Shown here piece after piece: positions 17,620 to 26,309 of a DNA stretch of 64,000 nucleotides. How positions within the stretch are numbered: the stretch's first letter is position 1; each line of letters begins with the position of its first letter. A program made the position numbers and the translations under genes. The stretch spans positions 1,798,001-1,862,000 of the forward strand of contig CAVYKV010000001.1 in the NCBI GenBank assembly GCA_963769255.1. Reading direction: 5' to 3'. Source of the DNA: JAKACA01 sp963769255 (GTDB taxonomy: Bacteria > Actinomycetota > Acidimicrobiia > Acidimicrobiales > Bog-793). The notes beneath the pieces were generated by a model that worked only from the letters and a program-made list of their open reading frames with translations, did no database searches and was not told the DNA's origin.

Positions 17620-19169
17620 CGCTCGCCGCGGCCGTCTCGCTTGCCGTCGCCGTCGCGGGCGCCGCCACGGCGTCCCTGCGCTGGCTCCGAGTGGCCCAGA
17701 GAGAGCACTACCTGCCGGGCTCGGTGGCACGTTTTGCCGCTCGCTGGTGGAGCGGTGACGCCGTGGACGGGACCCTGCTGCTGGCCGGAGTCGCCGGCGC
17801 CGTGGCCTCGGGGTTCCAGCCACTGGCGGCGCTGGCGCCTGCAGCCGTCGCCGTCCTCGCCCCACGGCGGCTCACGTTGCGGGGCCGGACGTCCCGCCTG
17901 AGCTGGACCCGGCGCCTCACGACGTTGGCGACCGTCTTCGGCGCCGTGATGGGCGTGGCGATCGGGATCGGCGCCGCCGTCGACGGCCTGCGCGGTGCGG
18001 TCGTCGTGGCTGCGTCCGTCTGCTTGCTCGGGCCTGTCCTTCTCGACGTCGCCCTCGCCCTCACCCGACCGGTCGAGAACCGCATGGCGGCCACCTTCGT
18101 GCGCCAGGCCACAGCCCGGCTCGAGCGCGTGCGGCCGGTCGTCGTCGCCGTGACGGGGTCGTACGGCAAGACGACCACGAAGGGATACATCGCTCACCTC
18201 GTCGGCGCCGTGAAGGACACCCTCGCCAGTCCCCAGAGCTACAACAATCGCGCCGGCCTCTCCCGCACCGTGAACGAGCACCTCGGTCCTGCCACCGAGG
18301 TGCTCGTCGCCGAGATGGGCACGTACGGTCCGGGCGAGATCGCCGAGCTGTGCTCCTTCCTGCACCCGGAGATCGCCGTCATCACGGCTGTCGGTTCTGC
18401 CCACCTGGAGCGTTTCAAGAGCCTCGATCGCACGCTGAAGGCGAAGGCGGAGATCACCGAGGGGGCGGCCGTGAGCGTGCTCAACGTCGACGACGAGCGT
18501 TTGGCCGGTCTCGCCAAGCTGCTCGACGCCGCCGGCAAACGCGTCATCGGCGCTTCCGGCACCGACCCCGAGGCCGACGTTGCCGTGCTCTCCGTCCCCG
18601 ACGGCATCGAGCTGCGCGTGGCCGGGCGCCGGCTCGGCAAGGCCGTGACGGCGGTAGGCAACCGGCCGACGGCACTCTCGAATGCCGCCTGCGCCGTGGC
18701 GGTCGCACTCGAGCTGGGTATCGACGCCGACGTGGTGCTCCCTCGCCTAGCGGCGCTGCCCGTGCCCGCCAACCGGTTGCAGCGTTACGTCGCCGAGGGC
18801 GGTTACGTCGTCCTCGATGACACGTTCAATTCCAACCCGGCCGGCGCGCGCCTGGCACTGGCTCGCCTCGGGACGGAAGCGCCCGCCGGACGGCGCGTTC
18901 TCGTGACGCCGGGGATGGTGGAGCTGGGGAGGATGCAGGACGAGGAGAACGCCGCCTTCGCCGAAGCCGCCGCCGCCACGGTCTCCGATCTCGTGGTCGT
19001 CGCACGGACGAACCGCCGGTCGCTCACCGCCGGGGCGAGACGCCATGGCGGTGACGTCGCCGTCGTCACCGTTGATCGCCTCGACGAGGCCGTCGCCTGG
19101 GTGCGCGCCCGACTCGGTCCCGGCGACGGCGTCCTCTACGAGAACGACTTGCCGGACCATTTTCCTTGA
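17616..19169 (+). CDS. MurF-like Mur ligase with N-terminal membrane region (517 aa)
   Basis: Residues about 1-150 hold several hydrophobic segments (LAAAVSLAVAVAGAATASL, LATVFGAVMGVAIGIGAA, VVVAASVCLLGPVLLDVALAL). Then comes a Mur ligase: P-loop VAVTGSYGKTTTKGYIAHLV, SYNNRAGLSRTVNEHL, AEMGTYGPGEIAELCSFLHPEIAVITAVGSAHLERF, and the C-terminal DDTFNSNPAGARLALARL. These match MurF, which adds D-Ala-D-Ala to the UDP-MurNAc-peptide, but ordinary MurF lacks a membrane N-terminus. It overlaps the hydrolase by four bases and precedes a D-Ala-D-Ala ligase, which would make its substrate. It may be a second or specialised enzyme acting on membrane-bound acceptors. No N-terminal UDP-sugar domain is seen. 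Confidence 0.8.
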   Translation: MTLAAAVSLAVAVAGAATASLRWLRVAQREHYLPGSVARFAARWWSGDAVDGTLLLAGVAGAVASGFQPLAALAPAAVAVLAPRRLTLRGRTSRLSWTRRLTTLATVFGAVMGVAIGIGAAVDGLRGAVVVAASVCLLGPVLLDVALALTRPVENRMAATFVRQATARLERVRPVVVAVTGSYGKTTTKGYIAHLVGAVKDTLASPQSYNNRAGLSRTVNEHLGPATEVLVAEMGTYGPGEIAELCSFLHPEIAVITAVGSAHLERFKSLDRTLKAKAEITEGAAVSVLNVDDERLAGLAKLLDAAGKRVIGASGTDPEADVAVLSVPDGIELRVAGRRLGKAVTAVGNRPTALSNAACAVAVALELGIDADVVLPRLAALPVPANRLQRYVAEGGYVVLDDTFNSNPAGARLALARLGTEAPAGRRVLVTPGMVELGRMQDEENAAFAEAAAATVSDLVVVARTNRRSLTAGARRHGGDVAVVTVDRLDEAVAWVRARLGPGDGVLYENDLPDHFP

Positions 19170-19284
19170 CCCGCGCCGTCGCTGACGGCCAGGCGGGCCG
19201 GGCGTTCCCGACCTGCTCGGGCCGCTCACACCGGCGCCAGCTTCCGTTGGCGGACGGCGGCCTACCGCTAGAGTGAGCGCCGCA

Positions 19285-20493
19285 ATGGGTGCGATCTCGG
19301 GGCGCGGCCACAAGTTGGACGAGCGTGGCGCGCTCGGGATCGCCGGTGCCGTCGGCCTTCGACCGGGAGGAGCCCTCGCCCGCGTGGCCGTCGTCTTCGG
19401 CGGTCCATCTCCCGAGCACGACGTCTCCATCCTGACGGGGTTGCAGGTGCTGCGCGGGTTCGACCGCGTTCCCAACATCGGGTCCTTGCATTGCTTCTAT
19501 TGGACGAAGACGGGGGAGTGGTTCGAGATCTCGACGAAGCTCGAGGCGGAGGCTTTTCTACAGGGGGTGCCCGCCGGCGCCACGCCGTTGCGGCTGGTTG
19601 TCGGAGCGGGCGGGGGCTTCGTCGCCCACCGCGGCGGTCGCTTCGGTGCGAAGGAGCAGCCGGTGGAGATCGACGTCGCCGTCGTGTGCTGCCACGGCGG
19701 ACCTGGCGAGGACGGCACGCTGCAAGGCATCTTCGACCTGATCGGCTTGTCGTACACGGGGCCGAACATGGCGGGGGCGCTGCTCGGCATGGACAAGCTC
19801 GCCTTCGCCGCCTTGGCGGCTTCGGCGTGGCTGCCCATCCTGCCCCGGGTCCCGCTCGCCGAAGGGGTACCACCCCCGACCTTCGCCGGGCCGTACATCG
19901 TGAAGCCCCGATTCGGTGGCTCGTCCATCGGCATCGACGTAGTGGCCGACTACGAGACGGCGAGGGCCCGCCTGCGCGCCAACCCCCACCTGAAGCGTGG
20001 GGCTGTCCTCGAGCAGTACCTCCCGGACCTCTACGACCTCCAGATCGGGGTACGACTCTGGCCGGAGGTGGAGCTGTCCGCCATCGAGCGCCCGCTGCGG
20101 ACAAGGCGGGGAGAGATCCTCGCCTACAACGACAAGTACGTCGGTCCCGAGGGGATGGCGACGGCCCCGCGGGAGCTGCCGGCCCAGATCAGCCCGGAGC
20201 TGGAGCGCCAGATTCGGACCGTGGCACCGGAGGTCGCCCAACTGACCGGCGTGCGAGGCGTGGCCCGCATCGACTTCCTCTCGGACGGGGACGCCCTCTA
20301 CGTCAACGAGGTGAACACCATCCCGGGCTCGCTCGCCCACTATCTCTGGATCGATCCCAAGCTGCCGATCGAGACGCTGCTGCTCGATCTGTTGGGCGAG
20401 GCGATGGCGAGGCCGTCGGTCTACTTCTCGGTGGCCGGTGCCGACGGGACGGTGCTGCGTAGCGCCGGTTCCATCGGAGGCAAGCTCGGCTAA
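19285..20493 (+). CDS. ddl: D-alanine--D-alanine ligase family, ATP-grasp (402 aa)
   Basis: It has VAVVFGGPSPEHDVSILTGLQ (N-terminal D-Ala loop), CCHGGPGEDGTLQGIFDLIGLSYTGPNM, the ATP-grasp lysine loop GPYIVKPRFGGSSIGIDVV, and the metal-binding end VARIDFLSDGDALYVNEVNTIPGSLAHYLW. The serine after GS in SPEH and the NEVNTIPG asparagine are the expected catalytic residues. The usual HGxxGEDG reads HGGPGEDG. It would ligate two D-Ala or related substrates for cell-wall stems, supplying the adjacent MurF-like ligase. Thirty-five residues precede the fold. Starts at GTG 19273 or ATG 19285 are both possible; TAGAGT at 19269 suggests transcription begins close by. Confidence 0.88.
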   Translation: MGAISGRGHKLDERGALGIAGAVGLRPGGALARVAVVFGGPSPEHDVSILTGLQVLRGFDRVPNIGSLHCFYWTKTGEWFEISTKLEAEAFLQGVPAGATPLRLVVGAGGGFVAHRGGRFGAKEQPVEIDVAVVCCHGGPGEDGTLQGIFDLIGLSYTGPNMAGALLGMDKLAFAALAASAWLPILPRVPLAEGVPPPTFAGPYIVKPRFGGSSIGIDVVADYETARARLRANPHLKRGAVLEQYLPDLYDLQIGVRLWPEVELSAIERPLRTRRGEILAYNDKYVGPEGMATAPRELPAQISPELERQIRTVAPEVAQLTGVRGVARIDFLSDGDALYVNEVNTIPGSLAHYLWIDPKLPIETLLLDLLGEAMARPSVYFSVAGADGTVLRSAGSIGGKLG

Positions 20494-20502
20494 GCCGATC
20501 CC

Positions 20503-21498
20503 ATGGCATATCCGCGCAAGCTGCTCGCCCCGGGCGAGGACATCATCCTCGAGACGCACCCCAACTGGTCGATCCTTGTGCCGAGGACGTCCTTGTTCCT
20601 CCTCGTCCTGGCCGCCTCCGTCTTCCTCGCCGTCGAGTGGACGAAGGCCCCGCTCTGGTTCGGGTACGTGCTGCTCGGGGTGAGCGGCATCTTCCTCCTG
20701 TGGGTTCTCGGGAAGGTGGGGACCTGGCGGTCGACCTCGCTCGTGCTCACGAACATGCGGGTCGTCTACCGGACCGGCATCGTCAAGCGTCTCGGGCGCG
20801 AGATCCCGCTCGGACGGGTGCAGGACGTCACCTATACGCAGAGCATCGTGGAGCGGCTCGTGGGCGCCGGCAGCCTCACGATCCAGTCCGCCGGAATCGG
20901 AGGCGAGGACCCCTTCCCCGACATCCGGCACCCGGCCCTCGTGCAGTCGCTCATCAACCGGCTCATCTCACAAGGCCCGGGAGGCTACGGGGCGCCCGGG
21001 CAGGCACCCCCGCAGGCGCCTGCCAACACACCGGTCTCCCCACCGTACGAGCCCCCGGCCTACCCGCCCAGCTACGAGAACCCGCGACCACAGCCCCAGT
21101 ACCCGCAGCCGACCCAGTACCCGCAGGCGACCCAGTACCCGCCGCAGGGGACCCAGTACCCGCAGGGGGGACAGGGCCAGGCGGCGCCGACGGCACCCTC
21201 TCCGGCGCCGCCCATGCCCACACCGCAGGCGTACTGGGCGCCGCCCGACGCCCAGCAGGCGTACCGCCCGCCCTACGAGGAGCCAGCCACGCCACCCAAC
21301 CCGTGGCCCCGGCCCGTGCCGCCTCCCGAGCCGGCCGCCCCGCAGCCGGCCGCCTCACCGTCCTCCGCGGGGGGCGACGAGGCGGATCAGCTCTCCTCGA
21401 GCGAGCAGCTCCGCCGGCTCGGCGAGCTGCTCCGGCTCGGCGTGATCACACAGGCGGAGTACGACATGAAGCGACAGGAGCTCCTCGGAGGCCGCTGA
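20503..21498 (+). CDS. PH-like-domain membrane protein with proline-rich linker and SHOCT tail (331 aa)
   Basis: Two membrane segments (LFLLVLAASVFLAVEW and FGYVLLGVSGIFLLWVLG) lead into a bacterial PH-like domain: STSLVLTNMRVVYRTGIVKRLGREIPLGRVQDVTYTQSIVERLVGAGSLTIQSAG. A linker of about 130 residues is made of P-Q-Y-A repeats (PTQYPQATQYPPQGTQYPQ). The last 30 residues (LRRLGELLRLGVITQAEYDMKRQELLG) form a SHOCT helical pair, often used for oligomerisation. The orientation predicts a cytosolic PH domain. It starts nine bases after the D-Ala-D-Ala ligase stop and is probably co-transcribed. Function is unknown beyond membrane-proximal binding. Confidence 0.8.
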   Translation: MAYPRKLLAPGEDIILETHPNWSILVPRTSLFLLVLAASVFLAVEWTKAPLWFGYVLLGVSGIFLLWVLGKVGTWRSTSLVLTNMRVVYRTGIVKRLGREIPLGRVQDVTYTQSIVERLVGAGSLTIQSAGIGGEDPFPDIRHPALVQSLINRLISQGPGGYGAPGQAPPQAPANTPVSPPYEPPAYPPSYENPRPQPQYPQPTQYPQATQYPPQGTQYPQGGQGQAAPTAPSPAPPMPTPQAYWAPPDAQQAYRPPYEEPATPPNPWPRPVPPPEPAAPQPAASPSSAGGDEADQLSSSEQLRRLGELLRLGVITQAEYDMKRQELLGGR

Positions 21499-21513
21499 CG
21501 GGCGGAGGGCTCC

Positions 21514-22629
21514 TCAGTGATGGCGGCGTGCGGCGCCCGCCGGTGAGACCCGCCAGGCGTCGATCCCCCGCAAGGGCAGCCGTACGGCCCCGCGCTCGGC
21601 CAAGGCGACGACACATCCCCCGAAACCCGCCCCGGTCAACCTCGCCCCGTACACCCCCGGGAGGGAGCGGAGCCGCTCGACGAGCTCGTCCAGTTCCGGG
21701 ATGGACACGTCGTAGTCCATTGCGAGGCTCGCGTGGCTGGCGTTCATGAGGTGCCCCGCCGTCCGTGGATCGTCCGCCCCGAGGGCCGCGACGAACTGGC
21801 GCACGCGGGCGTTCTCACTCACGACGTGGCGCGCCCGGCGCCGGAGGACCGGGTCGGCGAGGCGGTCCACCTCCCACGGCTGGGCGGTTCGCAAGGGTCC
21901 GAGCCGCCGTTCCGCCGCCTCGCATTCGGCGCGGCGCTCGGCGTAGGCCGAGGTGGAGACAGAGCGCTGCACGCCGCAATGGGCGACGATGGTCTCGAGC
22001 TCCGGCGGGATCGTGACCGGGGTCGTGGTGCGGGAGGCGCAGTCGAGCAGGAGCGCCGTTCCCTCCTTCGCCAGCGTGATGGTCAGCTGGTCGAGGATGC
22101 CGGTGCGGACACCGCAGGCGGCCTCCTCGGCAAGTTGGCAGGTGAGTGCCAAGGACTCCGGGTCACCCTCGTAGCCGAGCGCCAGGGCAACGGCGATCTC
22201 GAGGGAGGCGCTGGAGGACAGGCCGGCGCCGACCGGCAGCGTCGTCGTGATCGAGCCCTTGCCGCCGAAACGCGGGCGGACGACGGAGGCGACGGCACCG
22301 ACATAGCGCCCCCATTCCGGGAGGATCATCCCGAGATCCCATGGGTTGGACGAGACGCTAAGGGCGATGCGGGCGGACTCCTGCTCGACGGAGGACGACA
22401 GCTCGATGACCTCGGAGGAAGCATCCGGGTGGAACACCACCTCGGTCCCGAGGTCGATCGCCATGGGAAGGGCGAGCCCGCCGGTGTAGTCGGTGTGATC
22501 GCCGATGAGGTTCACGCGTCCGGGTGCGAAGGCCATGACGGCCTCGAGGGGCGCCGGGTCGTGGCTGCCGGTCAGTCCGTCGGCGATGGGTGGCAGACGC
22601 CGTTCACGGTCGTGGTCGGGGGCGGTCAT
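21514..22629 (-). CDS. galK: Galactokinase (371 aa)
   Basis: GHMP-kinase fold. It shows the galactokinase signature GRVNLIGDHTDYTGGLALPMAI near residue 40, the ATP-binding PVGAGLSSSASLEIAVALAL, RTGILDQLTITL (catalytic Asp in ILDQ), and the C-terminal GARLTGAGFGGCVVALA. Length is slightly below the usual 380-390. ATG 22629 overlaps the stop of the GH1 gene by ATGA, so the two are translationally coupled. The operon reads as release of a sugar by the glycosidase followed by phosphorylation of galactose to galactose-1-phosphate. No galT or galE is adjacent. It ends 16 bases from the convergent PH-domain gene. Confidence 0.92.
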   Translation of the reverse strand: MTAPDHDRERRLPPIADGLTGSHDPAPLEAVMAFAPGRVNLIGDHTDYTGGLALPMAIDLGTEVVFHPDASSEVIELSSSVEQESARIALSVSSNPWDLGMILPEWGRYVGAVASVVRPRFGGKGSITTTLPVGAGLSSSASLEIAVALALGYEGDPESLALTCQLAEEAACGVRTGILDQLTITLAKEGTALLLDCASRTTTPVTIPPELETIVAHCGVQRSVSTSAYAERRAECEAAERRLGPLRTAQPWEVDRLADPVLRRRARHVVSENARVRQFVAALGADDPRTAGHLMNASHASLAMDYDVSIPELDELVERLRSLPGVYGARLTGAGFGGCVVALAERGAVRLPLRGIDAWRVSPAGAARRHH

Positions 22630-24071
22630 CGGCTGGGGGCGCCCTTCAGCACGGAGGCGTCGCCTGCCTTGAGGCCTTCGATGATCCGACGGTAGGTGCC
22701 CGCCGAGTCGACACCCATCGAGTCCTCGCGGCGCCACCGGCACCCGCGCTCGCGATCGACGCCGTAGAGGCCGAATCTCGGCTCGTAGGTTCCCCACTCG
22801 TAGTTGTCCGTCAGGCTCCAGTGCCAGTAACCCGACACCGGCACCCCGGCCGAGACGGCGTCCACCACGGCCGCGAGATTCTCGCGTAGGTAGCGGGGTC
22901 GGTCCCAGCCGTCGCGTCGCGGGTAGGAGCGTCCCCGTCGCACCCGGTTGCAGAGGCCGTTCTCGACGATCCAGACGCCCAACCCCGCATCGCCCTTGGC
23001 GGCACAGTAGGCCGTCAGCCCTTCCGGGTCGGGCGGGTCTTCCCACATCGGCCGCCACGGTGGCAGCCAGTAACCGCCGACGGTTCGCCCGAAGGGGAGC
23101 TGCAGGTGGGCCGCCGTCGACGGGTCGTAATAGTCGAGCTGGACGACATCGAGGCAACGCTCGTGCGGGCTGGCGTAGACGCCCTCGATGGTGCGGCTCA
23201 ACGAACGCAATGGGTCGACGAGGCCGCACAGGCGCCGCAGCGATTGCTCGAGGGGCGGCAGCCGGCCTGTCCCGCTCCGCGTGGCCCGCTGCGCCGCCTC
23301 GGTGGCATACCAGACGGAGCGCCGCTCGCGGAGGTGGCTGGCGAGCCCGTCGCGGGTGATGCCCCGACCGCGGGCCAGCAGCACGTCGCTGAAGAGGCGG
23401 TCGAGCTCGTAGACGGAGAAGCTGCCCAGATTCGTGCCGACGACGCTCTCCGGCTGTATCTCCTTCAGCCGTCCGTACGCAGCGATGTGGGCGCTCAACA
23501 AGAGGTCGGCGGCCTTCATCATCGTCGGGCCGTCGAAGTACCGCCCGGGCGGGCAGGCTCCGAGGAAGAACGTGAGGAGGGCGAAGGTGTTGGGCTCGTT
23601 CAGCGTCACCCAGCTGGAGCAGCCGGGCGAGAGCCGCCGCACAGCCTCGCCTGCCCACTCGGCGAAACGCTCGACCGCATCCGCCCTCGTCCAGAAGTCG
23701 ACACCGAGCCAGGCGGGATGTGTGAAGTGGAGGATGGTGACGAGCGGTTCCATGCCTCGCTGGCGGCAGCCGGCAAGGATGGCGCCGTAGCGTGCGAAGG
23801 CCTCCTCGTCGTAGTTGCCTTCCGTCGGCTCGCAGCGGGCCCACTCGACGGAGAGCCGGAAGGAGTTGACGCCGAGCGCCGCCGCCTTGTCGAGATGGCG
23901 CTCGTACTCGTTCCAGAAGTCGAGGGCGATGCCGGACGGCTCCACCCGACCGGCCGCCTCCCACTCGTACCAGTTGTTGCGAGGCTCACCCGGCCCGTTG
24001 AAGCCGCCTTCCACCTGGTATCCAGCCGTTGCCACGCCGAACCGGAAGTCTTCGCCGAGCAATGCTGGCAC
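22626..24071 (-). CDS. Family GH1 glycosidase (beta-glucosidase/beta-galactosidase type, 481 aa)
   Basis: The (beta/alpha)8 enzyme begins LLGEDFRFGVATAGYQVEGGFNGPG. It has the acid/base glutamate in WVTLNEPNTFAL (about E159) and the nucleophile in VWIVENGLCN (about E370), with the late SGYWHWSLTDNYEWGTYEPRFGLYGVDRE motif. Both catalytic glutamates are intact and the length is normal. No signal peptide is visible, so it acts inside the cell on imported beta-glycosides. Coupling to galactokinase suggests galactoside substrates. GTG 24071 follows a run of six G residues that can serve as the ribosome site; an ATG in another frame overlaps it. Confidence 0.9.
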   Translation of the reverse strand: MPALLGEDFRFGVATAGYQVEGGFNGPGEPRNNWYEWEAAGRVEPSGIALDFWNEYERHLDKAAALGVNSFRLSVEWARCEPTEGNYDEEAFARYGAILAGCRQRGMEPLVTILHFTHPAWLGVDFWTRADAVERFAEWAGEAVRRLSPGCSSWVTLNEPNTFALLTFFLGACPPGRYFDGPTMMKAADLLLSAHIAAYGRLKEIQPESVVGTNLGSFSVYELDRLFSDVLLARGRGITRDGLASHLRERRSVWYATEAAQRATRSGTGRLPPLEQSLRRLCGLVDPLRSLSRTIEGVYASPHERCLDVVQLDYYDPSTAAHLQLPFGRTVGGYWLPPWRPMWEDPPDPEGLTAYCAAKGDAGLGVWIVENGLCNRVRRGRSYPRRDGWDRPRYLRENLAAVVDAVSAGVPVSGYWHWSLTDNYEWGTYEPRFGLYGVDRERGCRWRREDSMGVDSAGTYRRIIEGLKAGDASVLKGAPSR

Positions 24072-24164
24072 CCCCCCATGGTGCCACGGGCATCCGTTGA
24101 TGTCCCGGAGGTACGTCCCATTTCCGGCTTGACCGCCTGGACGCGGCGGGGGAGCATTCCGCCC

Positions 24165-25064
24165 ATGCCGACCGCCCACGTCAACGGTATCGACCTCTAT
24201 TACGAGATCTCGGGACAGCCGACCGATCCACCCCTCCTCCTCATCTGTGGCCTCGGGATGCAGATGAGCGACTGGGAGAGCGACTTCATCGAGTCGGTCG
24301 TGGCGAGGGGCTACCGGGTCATCGCCTTCGACAACCGTGATGCCGGCCTCTCCACCCACCTCGTCGAGGCCGGCGTGCCGGACTTCATGGCCTTCTTCCA
24401 GGGAGGCGATCCCAAGGTTGCCTACCTCCTGAGCGACATGGCGGCCGACGTCGCCGGCCTCCTCGACGCCCTCGGGCTCGAGTCCGTGCACGTCCTCGGC
24501 ATCTCGATGGGCGGCATGATCGCCCAGCAGCTCGCCGTCGACCACCCGGGGAGGCTCCGTAGCCTCACGTCGGTCATGTCGACGACGGGGAGCCCCCTCG
24601 TGGGGCAGCCGTCGCAGGAGGCCGCCGAGGCGCTGCTGCAGCTGAGTGCCACGACGCGAGAGGAGGCGGTCGCCATGGCGGAGAAGATGGCCGCCATCAT
24701 CGGGTCCCCGGGTTTCCCGCCCGACGAGGAGCGGCTGAGGCGCCGCGCAGCCGCGGCGTTCGATCGCTCGCACGAGCCGACGGGGATGGCGCGCCAGGGC
24801 GGCGCCATCCTTGTCTCGCCGGACCGGACGGCCGCCCTCGCCGCTCTCGCCGTTCCGACGCTGGTCGTCCATGGCACGGCCGACGTCCTCGTGAACCCCT
24901 CCGGTGGTGAGGCGACAGCCGCCGCCGTGCCCGGGGCCAAGCTCGTGATGATCGAGGGCATGGGCCACGACCTGCCCGTGCAGGTGTGGGACCAGCTGCT
25001 GGGAGAGGTGGACTTGCTCTGCCGTCAGGCCGAGGCGGGGGCGGCGAGCGCGGCGACGTCGTGA
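24165..25064 (+). CDS. Alpha/beta-fold hydrolase (299 aa)
   Basis: It carries HVNGIDLYYEISGQPTDPPLLLICGLGMQMSDW, DNRDAGLS, the nucleophile elbow VLGISMGGMIAQQLAVDHP (Ser in GISMGG), the acid in VVHGTADVLVNP, and catalytic His in EGMGHDLP. This pattern fits the esterase / 3-oxoadipate enol-lactonase-like group. Thirty residues around SPEDR-like positions form a cap. ATG 24165 has GGCGGGGGAG about ten bases upstream. It lies 94 bases from the divergent GH1 gene and ten bases before the CoA-transferase gene, with which it is probably co-transcribed; a thioesterase or ester-hydrolysis role next to a CoA enzyme is plausible. Confidence 0.85.
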   Translation: MPTAHVNGIDLYYEISGQPTDPPLLLICGLGMQMSDWESDFIESVVARGYRVIAFDNRDAGLSTHLVEAGVPDFMAFFQGGDPKVAYLLSDMAADVAGLLDALGLESVHVLGISMGGMIAQQLAVDHPGRLRSLTSVMSTTGSPLVGQPSQEAAEALLQLSATTREEAVAMAEKMAAIIGSPGFPPDEERLRRRAAAAFDRSHEPTGMARQGGAILVSPDRTAALAALAVPTLVVHGTADVLVNPSGGEATAAAVPGAKLVMIEGMGHDLPVQVWDQLLGEVDLLCRQAEAGAASAATS

Positions 25065-25074
25065 GCGGGCCGTC

Positions 25075-26226
25075 GTGAGCGGGCCGCTCGAGGGGCTGCG
25101 CGTGATCGAGCTCGCCGGCGTCGGGCCGTGCCCGTTCGGCGCCATGGTGCTGGCCGACCTCGGGGCCGACGTGCTGCGTCTCGAGCGAGCCGGTGACGTT
25201 CCCACCGAACGGCCGACCGGGGCGCCCTGGGATCTCCTGCAGCGCGGCAAGCGAACCGTCGGGGTCGACCTCAAGCATCCCTCCGGCACCGAGCTCGTCC
25301 TCGGTCTCGTGGAGGGGGCGGACGCCCTCGTGGAAGGGTTCCGGCCGGGCGTGACGGAGCGGCTCGGGCTCGGCCCCGAGGAGTGCCTGGCGCGCAACGG
25401 ACGGCTCGTCTACGGACGCATGACGGGCTACGGCCAGGAGGGGCCGCTCTCGGCAAGGGCGGGGCACGACATCGACTACATCGCCCTCGCCGGGGCGCTC
25501 GGGACGATCGGCCGAGCGGGCGAGCTCTCACTGCCGCCCCTCAACCTCGTGGGTGACTTCGGCGGCGGGGGCATGCTCCTCGCCGTCGGTGTCATGGCGG
25601 CGCTCTGGTCGGCCGGGCGCACGGGCGAGGGCGACGTCGTCGACGTCGCCATGGTTGACGGCTCCGCCCTGCTCATGACGATGACGTGGGCGCTGCAGAC
25701 CTTGGGCGTGTGGCTCCCCGAGCGGGGGACGAACCTCCTCGACACCGGCGCCCCCTTCTACGACACCTACGAGTGCGCCGACGGGAAGGAGGTCGCCGTC
25801 GGAGCCCTCGAGCCGCAGTTCTATGCGCAGATGCTCGGGATACTCGGCCTCTCGCCCGATTCGGAGCCTCCCCAGATGGACCGGTCCCAGTGGCCCGAGA
25901 CGCGGCGGCGCTACGCCGCCATCTTTCGTACGAGGCGGCGGGACGAATGGGTGGCCCTGGCGGAGCCGACGGACGCCTGCCTCGCCCCCGTGCTCTCGCT
26001 GCAGGAGGCCGCAGCGCACCCGCACAACGTCGCCCGCGGGACCTTCGTCGATCCTGGCGGCGTCGTGCAGCCAGCTCCGGCTCCCCGCTTCCTCCATCGG
26101 GGGGCGGGCCAGCCGGCCTCCCCGCGTTGGCCGGGCGAGGGCGGCCGGGAGGCGCTGGAGGACTGGGGGGTGTCGCCGGAGCGCATCGAATGGCTCGTGG
26201 CGGAAGGGGTTGTCGCCGTCTGTTGA
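25075..26226 (+). CDS. CaiB/BaiF family enzyme, alpha-methylacyl-CoA racemase type (383 aa)
   Basis: Family III CoA-transferase fold: GPLEGLRVIELAGVGPCPFGAMVLADLGADVLRLER, then QRGKRTVGVDLKHPSG, DALVEGFRPGVTERLGLG, and YGRMTGYGQEGPLSARAGHDIDYIALAGALG. The His in GHDIDY and the Asp in LVGDFGGGGM correspond to the two acid/base residues of bacterial and human alpha-methylacyl-CoA racemase, which favours racemase over transferase. The enzyme would invert 2-methyl branched acyl-CoAs so that beta-oxidation can proceed. It follows a hydrolase gene by ten bases. The start is GTG 25075, close after the hydrolase's TGA. Confidence 0.87.
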   Translation: MSGPLEGLRVIELAGVGPCPFGAMVLADLGADVLRLERAGDVPTERPTGAPWDLLQRGKRTVGVDLKHPSGTELVLGLVEGADALVEGFRPGVTERLGLGPEECLARNGRLVYGRMTGYGQEGPLSARAGHDIDYIALAGALGTIGRAGELSLPPLNLVGDFGGGGMLLAVGVMAALWSAGRTGEGDVVDVAMVDGSALLMTMTWALQTLGVWLPERGTNLLDTGAPFYDTYECADGKEVAVGALEPQFYAQMLGILGLSPDSEPPQMDRSQWPETRRRYAAIFRTRRRDEWVALAEPTDACLAPVLSLQEAAAHPHNVARGTFVDPGGVVQPAPAPRFLHRGAGQPASPRWPGEGGREALEDWGVSPERIEWLVAEGVVAVC

Positions 26227-26295
26227 GGGGTGGGCGACCGGGCAGCCGGGCACGTCGGGGGATCGGCGCCATCCGGCTCTCGTGGCGGGGCACGG

Positions 26296-26309
26296 TAGCC
26301 TTCCTGAGG
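26296..26309 (+). promoter_or_regulatory. Leaderless-type -10 element for rimO
   Basis: TAGCCT (26296-26301), seven bases, then GTG at 26309. No clear Shine-Dalgarno sequence precedes the start. Confidence 0.5.
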
